NCBI GenBank assembly: GCA_017311185.1
Contig: JAESUZ010001745.1
Span: forward strand, 186,001 to 250,000
DNA from: Proteles cristata cristata
Taxonomy: Eukaryota > Chordata > Mammalia > Carnivora > Hyaenidae
Reading direction: 5' to 3'
DNA: 64,000 bases
Shown: one piece after another, positions 1-12,188 of the stretch
How positions within the stretch are numbered: position 1 is the stretch's first letter
Layout of the letters: each line of letters begins with the position of its first letter
Notes under the pieces: model-generated
What the model was told of the DNA's origin: nothing
Databases searched by the model: none
Seen by the model: the letters and a program-made list of their open reading frames with translations, nothing else
Program-made: the position numbers and the translations under genes

Positions 1-2572
1 ATGTGGAAGTGCTTTATTAGGAACTTTGAAGGAGTGTTGTCATCTGGGATAACTGAGACATGATCAGTGAGCCATTCTTTACATGTTGAGGAGTATTTGC
101 AGATTTTGCTGTTTCTTTATTTCCCTCCCAACAGGGGATCACTGTAGAGTAGATTGACGAAGAGGCCATGCCATGGGAGGAAGTTTTTCTTGCTCTTCTT
201 CAGAAGAGTAGGGCTTCCCACTGTTTCCAGCTCACTTGTCTGATTGATCCAGTGACTGGTTGATTTATGTGCCTCAGCAGAATCTCATGACCTTATCAAT
301 CACCAGCAGAGCTTCCTGATTTCGTCATGTGTTACCACCAATGGTCTGGTTTCATTCCCTAAAACTAAATTGAAATGACAACTGTCCTTTGCCCCCGCTT
401 CTCTGTTGCCAGGTCAAAAGAGCAGCAGTGATTTTTTTTCCTACAATGTGATAGACTGTAGGTAATCATACCAAACTGACCTTATTGCCTAATCAGTGTT
501 CTATGCATACACATATGAAGGGCTAGGAACTTCCTGAGTCATTGCAAAAGGAGACATTGTCACAGCTTTAACTTGAAAATTAACTGCACTGTTGTAGATT
601 CAAGGGCTTTACCTGATAGCACAGTCTATTCCTCTATAAAGAATAATTAACAATTAACAACTAATATAGTTGGACATTTACTCACACTAATGCTTTGGGG
701 TTGGTATGATCAACCCCATTATACATATTGGCAAACTTGAAGCACAAAGAGATTAAATAATTTCCCCAAAGTTAAATAGCATCTATTTGGGATTCTACCT
801 ATTTGGATTAGGGTCTTTTTTAGGTCCCAAGGCACAGGTATCAAATTGAGAGTTATTGCCCTGCAGTCTGTCTTTGAGGCACACATCATGCTAAATAGGC
901 TAGTCACCAGAATTACTACTAAATAAACCAATGATTTAAAAAATTCTTAGGGGTCTTATGGTGACCAGACATTTCTGCTGCTGCAGTGATTAAAAGACTC
1001 AGTGAACCAACAGTTTGTTGTGTGCCTGTACCCTAAGTGATGTTGGTGGAGGTCAATGAGAAAAGCATAAAAAAGAATAATATATGATCTTAGATTGTGA
1101 GTTTATAACTCACCGGAGAGACCAAATAAACTGTGTGGTGCTGACAGTAAAATGCAGCAGTTCAGTAAAGACAAGATAACTGTGTGGGCCAGATCCATCA
1201 ATCAAAGAGAAACGAGGGACTTTAGAAGCATCTTTCCATTTTAGAGAACATAAATAACAGAAGATAAGAGTTTTAGCCAAATAAAATAGTCTTCTTTGGA
1301 GAAAGAGGTAAGAAATAGGAGATATAAATTGGGATGTAACTATCTGCAGTTTAACAGTACAAGTGAATAATTTGGTTTATCCAATAAATAGAAAATAATG
1401 TGATTTCTCATCCCTTGAAATCATGGTCCTCAATCCTCGTAATGAAATACACCAAGATTTCAATTTTTTTTTTTTTATGGTTAATCTGTAGAGTTTGCGA
1501 AAGTCGATTAGTTAGCTTGTTGATTTGTCCATGGACTGTGGTAGATAAGATACTCACTTGACTTATAGATCCTTACTTGTGCCTTACTGTAACACCCTAT
1601 GGTTCCTTGACCTTCAGGTTGTTCAGTACTCCTTCTCCGTATAGATCTATTCAACTTTTGACCATTAAATATGATAGGTACCTATCATTGTTGCTTCCAT
1701 ATTTTTTTCTGGTAAGAGGAAAAACAATTATTATTTGAATTTTTGTAAATGAAGCTGATCTCAGGAGTAGCTCTGAAGACTTAAATAAGCATGCTGGACC
1801 TTAAATTGCTATGAATCTCAGTTTCCTGTTTTGAAATAACAGGTGTTGTAATCCATTCTGAACCGCCTTTTGCACAGGGCTGTTGTGTGAAAAGGAACAT
1901 GCTTAAAACACTTTCAGATATTATACACACTTAATTGTCATTGTCATTTTCATTCTTTAAATGTGCTACTGGTTTTTATTTTTGATTGGTTTGGCGGTAA
2001 GATTGGGTGGGTTGGAGGTCAATTTCATTTTAGATTTCATTCCCTGACTTTCAAATTTGTATTGCTAATTGGCTCTTTGGGGTTTCATACTGTTAACTTT
2101 TGCACTCCACTGCTCTGCCCACAGTCTAATGAAATGTGTCTAATTGTACTTCTGTGAACATTGTTATTGCATACTCATTTCCCTTGGACCCAAATGTCTC
2201 TTTTCTTCTCTACTTTTCAAGTCCTACCTTTACTCCATTACTCTAAGGCCTAAGTCAAGTGCTACACATTTTTCCTTACATACATCCTTGAACATTCTGC
2301 CTCATGTTAATTACTTCTGTTTTGAATTTCTGACACTGCCTGGCAGTTACTATTCATCATTTCACAAAGATTCACTTGTTTGTTATTGTTTTTTTTATGT
2401 GTATGTCTATCTTCATCTTCCTTACGGGATGGGGGATTGGGAGACAGAGGGTCTGAGGAGAGGTAGAAGCAGCAGTAGTGTGAATTAGTTGCTGTTGAGG
2501 ATAATGATGGTGAATTAGCTTTCATTTACCCTTTCTTGAGAACTGCTTCTTTTTCAAGGGTGAGAAAATGTG

Positions 2573-2631
2573 TGAGAGTTTCTCTACACTTGATCTTAGC
2601 CAAGGGACCAAGAAGCAATGAGAGTTTCTCT
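2573..2631. repeat. 13-bp target-site duplication around U2 fragment
   Basis: tgagagtttctct occurs at 2573-2585 and again at 2619-2631, bracketing the U2 fragment exactly. Confidence 0.88.
2584..2619 (-). pseudogene. 3'-truncated U2 snRNA retrocopy (nt 1-36)
   Basis: Read on the minus strand, the segment matches the first 36 nt of U2 snRNA, including the exact block TTGGCTAAGATCAAGTGTAG, with about five mismatches nearer the 5' end, three of them C to T. It keeps the RNA 5' end, stops inside U2, and has no poly(A). It lies between perfect 13-bp copies tgagagtttctct at 2573-2585 and 2619-2631. The last two U2 bases overlap the duplication. Non-functional. Confidence 0.88.
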
Positions 2632-4146
2632 GAGAAAGGTGATTTCTCAAAGTGTTCTCTTATCTTTTCATTCTGGTGACTTCAAAAATTAGTATTTCCT
2701 ATGATCACTGACAAGAGTGTTTCATTAGGTTAACCAGTTTCTTGAAATGCACATTCTTGCCCATCTCATACATTTAAAATTTCTTTTTTTTTGGCTGGGA
2801 CAATCATGCAAATGCTAACATTTCAAATATAGTTTGCTCTTTCATTTGTTACAATCCATTTACACGTTTTTCTCATGATGAAAGCTCAATGGAACATAGT
2901 TAACTGGCTGATTGACATAGTTTAAAGAAAACACCATATATTTTTTTTGCCCTTTATTTAAAACAAAGTGTAGTGTGGGACAAGGACATATTGGAAAAAC
3001 CAACTGTCAGCCCAGAAGGATGTTCTACTGCAAGATGACATGGGACTCCTAAGTTTTCCCAAGGATAGCGCTTTTCAAGTTATGGACTATTCATCATTGT
3101 ACTTTTAGATATGAGCTACTTCACTTTGTATGGAATTAGTGAGAAATTAATGTCAAGGCATATCAAATTTGGAAAGAATTTGTCATTAAGTGGGACTTAT
3201 TACTGAATTTATAGTTCTATAAATTATTATAACCCTGGTTTACTCATATATTTTTCTATAGTTTAGATCACCAGGACAGCATTATGGTAAACATCTAACT
3301 ATATTTGAAAATAAAAAAGAACAAGTCAAGTTGAAATACAGCTGTGTATTAGGATGATTTGTTTCAGGAACACCTTTTGATCAGAATGAAATGTTGATCT
3401 TTCCCCGTGGTATCTCTGATTGCATTACTCATTGTTCCACAAATGACACTTACGGTTAAAGCCCATTTAATATCGGCTTATTCGTGATAGTGAGAAATAA
3501 ACAAGGGGAATTCCAGAAATTTCAATAAGTAACCTCTCTATTGTGGTTTTGTATGAAGAAAAACTGGGTGCATAATTTATTGCCTTGTTGGATTATGATC
3601 TCTAAGATGTGATCTCCAGGCACTGCACCCAGGAAGGAAGATCTTGTTTAGAAAAATAACAACTGCTACTAGTACTTAAATTAGTTGTAAGACTCTTTTT
3701 ATAAATGCAGGATTCTCATGGAATAACTATTATCATCAGGAGATCGTGAAAATCTCTGTAAAACATGTCATAGAGGGATTTTCTTGGGATGATGGCATTG
3801 CTGTTCCTATGCCCCCACGTCTTTGGGGAACTCTGGGAATAAAGTACTGCTAACACAGAAGAGTACAATGAATTCTTTTCAAAGCACTGGCTTCATGTCA
3901 CATTTTGGCTTCTAGTTATACTTCTAAAAATTCCCTATAGGTTTTCATTTTTCAGATATGTATTAAAGTAGGAAATATGCAGGTTTTATTAAAATAAAAA
4001 ATAGAATCAATGAAAATGAAAGGGTTTTAGAAGATTCTACCTTTTCTAAAGTCATAGTAGGGGCTGTGTGCTCCTATACTTATGTACTCCCTAGCGTCTG
4101 GCTTCATGGTTTAAATCGTTTGCTGTGGGTGTATTGTCTCATTTTT

Positions 4147-4358
4147 AAAAATGTTTTTATTTATTTTTGAGAGAGGGAGAGACAGCTTGAGCAGGGGAGG
4201 GTCCGAGAGAGAGGGAGACACAGAATCTGAAGATAGGCTACAAGCTCTGAGCTAGCTGTCAGCACAGAGCCTGACACAGGGCTCGAACCCACAGACCATG
4301 AGATCCTGACCTGAGCCGAAGCCAGACACTTAACCGACTGAGCCACCCAGGCACCCCT
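4147..4358 (-). mobile_element. CAN-SINE (SINEC), antisense
   Basis: Reads as the reverse complement of the carnivore tRNA-Lys SINE: T/A-rich tail side first, then the (ga)n tract, cagagcctga, ctcgaaccca, and gagccacccaggcacccc at the head. Moderately diverged. Confidence 0.93.
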
Positions 4359-5139
4359 ATATTGTCTCACTTTAGCTGTGCCTTTTTGATCCAAACCCCT
4401 AGTTTGTAATATCTCAACATGGAAGGACTTGGAGAAAAGGATTGAATCAATGGAATAGGAGATTTAGAGGTTTTTTTTTCTTTTTTCCCCCAGAATTGTC
4501 TGGGTAATAGGAAATGTGTTTTTGCTTGAAGGAGTAGAAAAGTCTGGGTTTTAAATCCCAGAGATGTTGGTTCAAATACTAGCTTCCTTCCTGACGAGCT
4601 GAGTGATCCTATGCAGATACTTACTGTCTCTGAAAGAGTGGGTAAAAACCTTCTCTCTCAGGTTCTTATGAGAATAAAACAAGATAATATATGTGAAATA
4701 CACGAGATAAAGATGAGGTGCCTGCCCCCTGTCTTCTCCTGCCTCCATGTGAATAGTGGACTGGGATAAACTATGAAACAAAGCCGTCAAAGGGAAAATG
4801 GAGCAAATAATATAAGTAAAGCAATATAGTTTTAACTTTTGGAGCAGCAATTCAAGAGAAAGTAGCAAAGTAGAACACTGGGGTATTTCTAATTTTTATT
4901 AGAATAGATCTCAGTGTAGAATGGTTCTATGTTAAATAGCTCCCATAGGAGCATATAAGTAAAATTTTATAGTGGTGTTTTCTCTTTTGCTTCTTTTCTG
5001 AAGGTAACAAGCTGCTAGCCAGTCAATAGCAGTATGTGAAGAATTACTTTACAGTCATACAAACCATTATGGTTTTTAAGTCTGAGAATGTAGAAAACTG
5101 ATTAAGCACTATGAAGATATATAGAGAATACAAGATAGG

Positions 5140-5640
5140 TTTTGCCCTGAGCACAGAGTAACACTCATGGCTTGAAGATGTTTGATGGCCTCCCACTGCC
5201 TTTTTGATGAGCCCAGGATCCTTAGCATGGTCTTAGCATGGTCTTTAAAGCCTCACATTGTCGTGCCTAATGTCTCTCTCCAAAGTCATTTCGCAAGGTT
5301 CGTTCCCTTGCTGACTGTATTCCAAACACACGAATGTTCTTTTCAGTCCATTAAGGTGCCAGTTTCCTCTGCCTCGGGGCCTTTGCATGGGCTGTTTCCT
5401 CTGACTAAAATGCTCTTCCTGCCCAGACAGCATATTCATGCACTCCTCTGTAAATGTCACCTCTTCGGGGAAGGTTTTGGTGACTGTCCAGTCTGTGTTA
5501 GAGGCTGTGGGTATGAGCTCTAGTTACACATTATACTTTTCCATCATGACATCTACCACAACTGTCATTGAATAATTTCCTATTTTAATTGCTGGTCAAA
5601 TGCTTGTCTTCACCAGTAGGCTATTTGCTTCAGAATTAAA
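5140..5640 (+). mobile_element. L2 LINE remnant, sense
   Basis: Contains the L2 3' region wording ctcggggcctttgcatgggc, tgctcttcctgcccagacag and gtaaatgtcacctcttcggg, followed by decayed 3' sequence. A long ORF here (5182-5523) is a by-product of the repeat, not a gene. Confidence 0.8.
5221..5243. repeat. Short tandem duplication
   Basis: cttagcatggt occurs twice back to back within the L2 remnant. Confidence 0.7.
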
Positions 5641-8195
5641 GAGGTAATGTGGTAATGTCTGGCAAACTATGGCACAGGGGTCATAGACTGACTGCCAGTG
5701 GTCTAAATATGGTTAAGGTAAGAATGGTTAGAGTTTTAAAGTGTTGTTTAAAAAAAAAGAATATGTGATAGAGACTATATGCCACCTGCCAAGCCTAAAC
5801 TATTTACTATTTGACCTTTCAGAGACAGAGTTTGCTAACCTGTGATCTAAATCATTGCTATGTATGTTGAATCAAAGAACTTAAAAATATCTATTTACCA
5901 CATTTCTTTTCTAAGCAGGCCACTTGATTGCCATAGGCATCCATAAAGCTTGTCATGATGTTGTAAGCATTTTGATGAACTGAGGATTGTGTGACCATTA
6001 TAAGGTTCTTACCTGGAAAGAAATTGTACTTAACATATGTGAATTAGTAACCATTGTAACTATGGAAAAGTTTTCTAATACCTTGGCATTTTTTGGCTTA
6101 TACTGCCCCATTGAACAGATTTATTAGCAATTTGGATTAAGACACAATGCATGCTTATCAGATTCTCAGAGGACACAAAATTGTTAGCTATTTACATTTT
6201 AAATCCTAGAATCAAGATGGAGAATGGTCTTAATAGGCTGAAACCACAAGGAATTTAACAAGAATAAAGGTAAATAAAATAAATAGTAAAGGTAAATTAT
6301 GTAAATTCAAAACATGAAGTGAATAAGAACATAGGAAAAATTCTGTATTTGGATAGAAAGTTTATTACTTTCATCAGAATTACATTTTTCAAAGATGCCC
6401 ATTACTCAGAAATAGTTGCAGGGGTGTGGTGGTTATGGTAACTAGGATGGTGAGATGCCTGGGCACTAACCTAAGAAGAATAATTGGAGTAACTTAGACA
6501 AAACTCTTGGAAATGAGAAGGTTTGAGAGGTACAAAGGTCATGAAGGCTGCTCTATAGTGAAAGAGATAGATTTACAGTCTGTCACTGTAGACGTAAAAT
6601 ACAATAGAAGGTGCATGTTTCATGGAGGCAGCTTTTATTTTAGCGTAAAGATGAATTCAGTAGGAAATTGAGCTCTCCCAAATTTATTTATGAGGCTATA
6701 ATTAAGTTCTCCTTTGTACAATACAAGAGTTCAGGACTACAGAAATGATAGGACACAGTCTCTGCCTTTTAGGGGTTCTGATTACAGACTGTGAGATAAA
6801 TCTATAAATAATGTAGGGTGATAGATGTCTTAGCCCAGAGAAGGGAGTATGAATTCTGCCGGGGGCTGGGGAGTGGCCAGCGGTGACATTTGAGTTAATT
6901 TTTGAACTGAATGCTTTCACTGTAGTGTTCAACAAGAAGCAAATGACTGTGTGTTAGAACTATAGTCATTGGGTGGGAAATTGGACTAGATAGTCTTTGA
7001 GTTCTTTTAAGGTTTTATAATTTTGATGAATTGCAAATGAATGGCACATGGGGATTCGAAAATTCAAAATTCAAAAAAAAGTTAGAATATAGCCCTGGAG
7101 CCAGAGGCTCGATATTCACGTCAGTAAGGTGGTCGTAACATGCTGGTGCTCAGTCAGAACCCACCAGGTACTAGTGAAGAACCTCTCGGGGCCACTTCTG
7201 TTTGGCTGTGGTCTGCTTTTGTGTCTGAACCTCATTCTCCCCTTGATTCTCTTTATCTGCTTCTTCCAGATTTTCTATTGTTCTAATTTGGTACATGTTC
7301 CCAGAGACCTCAGCGGAGGGTACATTAAAAAAATCTGCTAAATAAATAATAGCATGACTACTACAGATTTAATTATAGCTATACAGCTGCCTATTTGAAG
7401 TGTTCTGCTGGGGCCATATGGTCCCTTGTACATCTCAGCCTTGGAAGGACCTGGTTTAAATGTTTCCCAGCTGACAGTATTGAATTCTCAGAGAACTGCT
7501 AGCAGTCATTTGGAAGTCAATAGATGGTGTGCTTTGCCTCTATTGTCTGCAAATGGACGTCTTATTGACGATTTCTTATTAGACTCTAAGTAGTCAGATA
7601 TTAAAGCGCCCACCCAGGCAGGTCTTAAGAGTAGTATCTACTATCTTAATGCAGTGGTTTTTTAATACTTTTGTCCAGTGTTTTACAGGCTGATTTTTGT
7701 TACCACATTTGATGTGCGAAGTGGAAAGTATTTCTATATTTAACAACATTCACCCACTGGCTTTTTGAAGACAGTATTTTAGTGGGTGATTCTTTTAATT
7801 ATTTTCTGTCCTGGTGGTGTGTGGAAATGGAGGCAGAAGGGCTCAGGAGAGGGCAGCTACCCTGTCCTTGCTGCTGTTCTAGAAGTGTGACCTTGAACAA
7901 ATATTTAGCTTCTCTGGGACTCAGGGCAGCCAGAACTAGGCCTTTCTGGGCCCCATTTAGTTCCCAGATTCTGCGGGAATCATCTAGGGAACATGTTCTT
8001 GCCAGTGACAAGCATCTGGCATGTTCGTCCTTTTCCCCATTGCAGCGTTCTGTGTATCTCTTTTCCTAGTATGAACTTACCCTTTCTTGGACCACAAGAA
8101 GCTTTCAGTATGAACTCTATACGAAGGCCTAAACCTCAGAAAATAGCAGTTTGGGCCTTTGTTATGCACTTTTTCAGTTTAAAGACTGTCTAAAG

Positions 8196-8373
8196 CAGTG
8201 GTTTTTAATGCTTTTTCCAATGTCAGTGATCCATTTAGTTTGTGATGACATCCTGGATGCTTTTACCAGAGAAATGCACAATAAATATGTAGGCACAGAA
8301 ACTTGCATGTAATTTCACAGTCCCCATAGAGCCCCTGGATTCTCACCAGGGACCCCATGTTTAGAACCACTCT
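8196..8373. mobile_element. Probable hAT-type DNA transposon relic
   Basis: Ends in inverted-repeat-like cagtggtttttaatg and ttagaaccact about 178 bp apart, with gagcccctggattctcacca inside. The size and termini fit a Charlie-type MITE; family not identified. Confidence 0.5.
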
Positions 8374-9625
8374 TCTGTGCTTTGAAAAGAGCCCTGCCTC
8401 TTCCTTCTTGTTCTGAGTGAAAGGAACTGCAGAGGTGAAGTCGGAGACAGAGAAGTAGAAGGTTGAAGCCCGAACCGCCACGCTGACGTCCGCGTGGTGT
8501 GTAGAGCAGAGCCCTGCCCGGTTCATGGACTGTTCTGGGATGGAGCACAGGGTGGGGGTGGTGGGCAGCATCTTCTCAGCTTCCACTCAGGAAAAGCACT
8601 CTTCTTTGGTGTTTGCTGAGCCATTAGCTTTCAACGCTCAGTTGCCTACAATGCCTCCCACCTTCTCAACTCTCATCCCCTGCACTTTTTGTTTTTAAGA
8701 GCAGTCTGTGTTTTTTATTAGCTACCTTGTCTGGGATGTGGGCAGAGGAGAATGCACATGAAACATTTCCCCTGAAACTGTAATTTTCTCTTGAAGTCAT
8801 TAATCCTGTGATGCTAATTTTTGTTTTGTCTTCATTTGACTATTCCCTCTGCAGTGTCCCCCCGGGGCAGCAGGAGATTGTGGGGCAGAAAGAATGAAAG
8901 GAACCCTATGTTTAGGATCTTTCTTTTTGGGGTAATAGAGGGAAGAGTGTACACAGATACTGCTTTTTAGATATTACTAGGTAGGGTGAGAGCTAGAAGT
9001 AAAGCATTTAAACTTTAATTTTCTCTTCCTGCTGAAAACATGGTCATTCAAGGACAAGTGTATCATTTTGAAGGAATGCAGATAAAATGGTGCTGTTATT
9101 GTGAGGAATTATATTTGTTTTACTGTATAGCTGCACTGATCCACCCACGTTCGCCTCAGCTTTCTGTTTATCTGATATTTTAGCCTTACTGTGGGGAAGG
9201 TATCTGCAAACTTCTCAAATTAAAACTCATGCATCTATAAACTTGGTAGAATTAACTTCCTACCAAAGTACTATACTAGATGGGTATATGTACCTAAGTC
9301 TATGATACAAACTGGGGAAGAGATTTCCTCCTAAAATTCAGAAAATTATATCTGAATTAAATATGGTGCTGTCTTTTACTTTATTTCTTTGGGAGAGAAA
9401 AATTTTATTGTGACTCTTTCCCACGCATTTTAGGATGATATTAAAGCTCTAACATGGGAATAATTATTGTTACCATTCTGTTGCTTAGGTTAAAATAAAG
9501 TGAAACTGTAGGGTACGAGTATTTTTAGTGCTCAGCCAAATTTTCCCTGGTGCATCTGTTATTCATCAGTATTGGTGAAATACTTGATGTTAAGAAGCAT
9601 TGGGCATTTGAAAAAATATAATTCT

Positions 9626-9836
9626 GGGGCACTGGGTGGCTCAATTGGTTAAGCTTCTTACTTCAGCTCAGGTTATGATCTCATGGTTCCTGAGTTTGAG
9701 CCCCATGTCGGGCTCTGTGCTGACAGCTCAGAGCCTGGAACTGCTTTGGATTCTGTGTCTCCCTCTTTCTCTGTACCTTTCCTACTCACACTCTGTCTCT
9801 CTGTCTCTCTCACAAAAATAAAATAATAAAAAAATT
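9626..9836 (+). mobile_element. CAN-SINE (SINEC), sense
   Basis: Head ggggcactgggtggctcaat, A/B-box region ggttatgatctcatggttcc, middle gctgacagctcagagcctgg, CT-rich tract, then an aaaataaaataataaa tail. Confidence 0.93.
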
Positions 9837-10084
9837 TTCTTAAAGAAAAAAAATAGTATTAATGCTGTGTGTCATTCCAGACTCTTCCTTCTCCTTCACT
9901 CCATCTATCCAGGCATTCAACAAGTCTTCTGTGTTCTGCCTTTTAGTGTTTCTCAAATCTCTTTTCAACATTCTGTCCTCACTGATGTTCTCTTGGTTCA
10001 CAGCCTCATAGTATTCCTCTATTTAACATAAGTATTGAGGGGTCTTGTTGCTTACTAGTGCTGGGCTTATTAAACAGTTTCAAA

Positions 10085-10230
10085 CATCATTTCATCTACT
10101 CCTTACCTCTATGATGTGGTCTTTTATTGTCCCCATTTAATAGATGAGGAAACTTAACTTAAAGAAATGAAGTCATTTGCCCAATGTTCTACAATTAGTA
10201 GGGGGAAGAACTGAGCTTTGCTGAGAGCTC
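10085..10230 (-). mobile_element. MIR remnant, antisense
   Basis: gtccccatttaatagatgag and gtcatttgcccaatgttcta follow the MIR core complement. Confidence 0.78.
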
Positions 10231-10261
10231 TGATTTAAACAGCTGGGGAACAATCACCAGC

Positions 10262-10380
10262 TTGGTGATGGTGTAAAGCTTGGATTCTGGACATAGATTT
10301 TGGTTTGAATCCTTGCTCTGCCTTTTCTAGTTTTGTGATCTCCAGTTGTGTAATATCTAAATCTCATTTCCTCATGGGTA
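10262..10380 (+). mobile_element. MIR remnant, sense
   Basis: ttggattctggacatagatt, gaatccttgctctgcctttt and catttcctcatggg follow the MIR core. It forms a head-to-head pair with the copy at 10085. Confidence 0.78.
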
Positions 10381-10683
10381 ACTAGTAACAACAATAATTT
10401 GCTTATAAAAATGTGCAAATTTGATAAGAAAGTTCATGCAGGGTTCCTCGTGTGATATCTGGACAGGATCAACTGATTTAAAAATGTTAGTAGTCATTAT
10501 TAGTACTACTAATAATTTAAAAATTATTGTTGAAGACCATTGTGCCTCTTAATGATGTTGCTTTTGAATACATTTTACCAAATAGAGATTTGAAATCTTA
10601 AATTAGGAAGGAATTCAATGTATAGCTGTTCTCCAAAAACAGGACTCCCTCTCAAAATGTTCCTAATAGATCCCAAAAAATTG

Positions 10684-10705
10684 TAAAAAAAAAAAAAAAA
10701 AAAAA
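10684..10705. repeat. Poly(A) run
   Basis: About 22 As with no recognised element directly before them. Confidence 0.85.
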
Positions 10706-10922
10706 CTACACACAATGAATGGTAGCTACCAAGAAACTCAAATATAAAAGTTATTTTTCACTGGACTATGCTTGTAAGTTTTGGACCAGGTAATTCTTCT
10801 TTTCTTCTTACCATAGACCTTTCTCAAGTTTGCTGCCACTAAATGGAGTGCCTTTCCTGGGCCTTCAGGGTCCTCACCTGTATTTATGAGGAGTACAAGG
10901 ACACCTTGCCACTGCTGTGATC

Positions 10923-10980
10923 ACATAGATTCTGTGCATCGCGCTCGCTTCGGCAGCACATATACATAGATTCTGTGCAT
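10923..10980. repeat. 17-bp target-site duplication around U6 fragment
   Basis: acatagattctgtgcat at 10923-10939 and 10964-10980, identical, flanking the U6 piece. Confidence 0.92.
10941..10965 (+). pseudogene. 3'-truncated U6 snRNA retrocopy (nt 1-25)
   Basis: The 25 bases gcgctcgcttcggcagcaca plus tatac match the first 25 nt of U6 snRNA with one change (T2 to C). The copy starts at the U6 5' end and stops after 25 nt without a tail. Perfect 17-bp copies of acatagattctgtgcat flank it at 10923-10939 and 10964-10980. One extra base (c10940) lies between the left duplication and the U6 start; the final AC overlaps the right duplication. Far too short to function. Confidence 0.92.
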
Positions 10981-11436
10981 TTAACAGATGTTTAGTGAAC
11001 ACTTACTGTAAGGCTATCCCCTTATAAAGCACTAGGGAACAAAGTAGAATAATATGTGGTTCCTTTTTTATAAGGCTCTTTAGAACTCTTTCAAAAGGTA
11101 ATTTTCTGATAAAAGTCACAGCCAAGTCAATCAATGAATGCATTGTAATAAGAATAATCACAAAGAGAAGGCTAGCGTTCTATAATAAAACATCAGGGAA
11201 AGTCAGAGGCATCAGGGTCAGGCTTATCCTCCTTGTAATTCTTGGCTGGAGTTTGGAGGAATAAGTTTTATTTAGCACCTAAGGGGAAGGGCAAGGAAGA
11301 TAGGCATCCAGACAGAGGGCACGCCCAACTGAATTGACTAATGAGTATTTCAAGTCTCCTTCCTTGATGCATGGAGCAGATGACCTGTCTGTGTGTACAG
11401 TGGAGTTAATGACATAACAAAAAGAGCAAAGATAAC

Positions 11437-11609
11437 TTTTCTTAGGTGCTTATTTATTTTGAGAGAAGGAAAAGGAAAGAGAGAATCCCAAGAAAACTCC
11501 ATGCTCAGCACAGAACTTGATGCAGGGCTTGTTCTCACAGCCAGGAGATCATACCTAAGCCGAAATCAAGAGTCAGATGCTTAACCTACTAAGCCACCTA
11601 GGTGCCCCA
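11437..11609 (-). mobile_element. CAN-SINE, antisense, diverged
   Basis: Tail-side ttatttattttgagagaagg, then ccatgctcagcacagaactt and head complement gccacctaggtgcccc. The CT tract is shorter than in the Fc-like copies, suggesting an older subfamily. Confidence 0.88.
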
Positions 11610-11811
11610 AGAAAAAATAGCTTTTAAAAAACATTACTTAACTCTCATAGCATCTAGAGTTTACAGATCCTTTACTTACTTTAAATACTTTTTAAGGTGC
11701 TGTTCTCTTTATTTGGGTTTTCTGCATTGCCCCTCTTTCTCTCGCTGATCCATTTTAGTGTATTAAATCGTATTAAATGCTATAGATGTGCTCAATGAAA
11801 AATTTTAAAGA

Positions 11812-11868
11812 CCATTGTAAACTATTGTAAACTAACGTTTACTATTGTAAACTAAACTATTGTAGGTG
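11812..11868. repeat. Short tandem repeat of actattgtaa units
   Basis: attgtaaact recurs four times with small changes, partly in inverted form (gtttac). Confidence 0.75.
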
Positions 11869-11974
11869 CTTGACATTGGTTTGCTCTATAAGAGGTTTAG
11901 AAGTTTCAGGGCAGTATCTTTTAAACTTTAGGTAGCAAAGTATATTCATCAGAAATATAAGGGTTTCTTAGTGA

Positions 11975-12175
11975 AGTGGACAGAGCATTAAAAGTTAGAA
12001 TTTGTGTCCTGGCTTGGCCATTTAGCTGTATGAGTTTCATGAGATCTCTTCAACTTCTAGAACTTCAGTTTCTTTCATCTGGAAAATGGTTTAATGATGT
12101 ATTTCTCATAAGCTTGCTGTAAGAATTCAGTAAGGTAGTAAATGTGAAAGTATTTTAAAAACTGTGAATAGCTAT
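11975..12175 (+). mobile_element. MIR remnant, sense
   Basis: gtcctggcttggccatttag, cagtttctttcatctggaaa and gcttgctgtaagaattcagt in MIR order. Confidence 0.78.
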
Positions 12176-12188
12176 AAACATATTGACA

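Noticed and set aside
5182..5523. 113-codon ORF
   Set aside because: It lies inside an L2 LINE remnant, and its wording follows the repeat consensus, with no gene-like product.
8441..8500. Small CpG-containing patch as a possible promoter
   Set aside because: Too short and isolated for a CpG island, with no supporting exon.
10684..10705. Poly(A) run as a possible retrocopy tail
   Set aside because: No recognisable element or convincing duplication on its sides.
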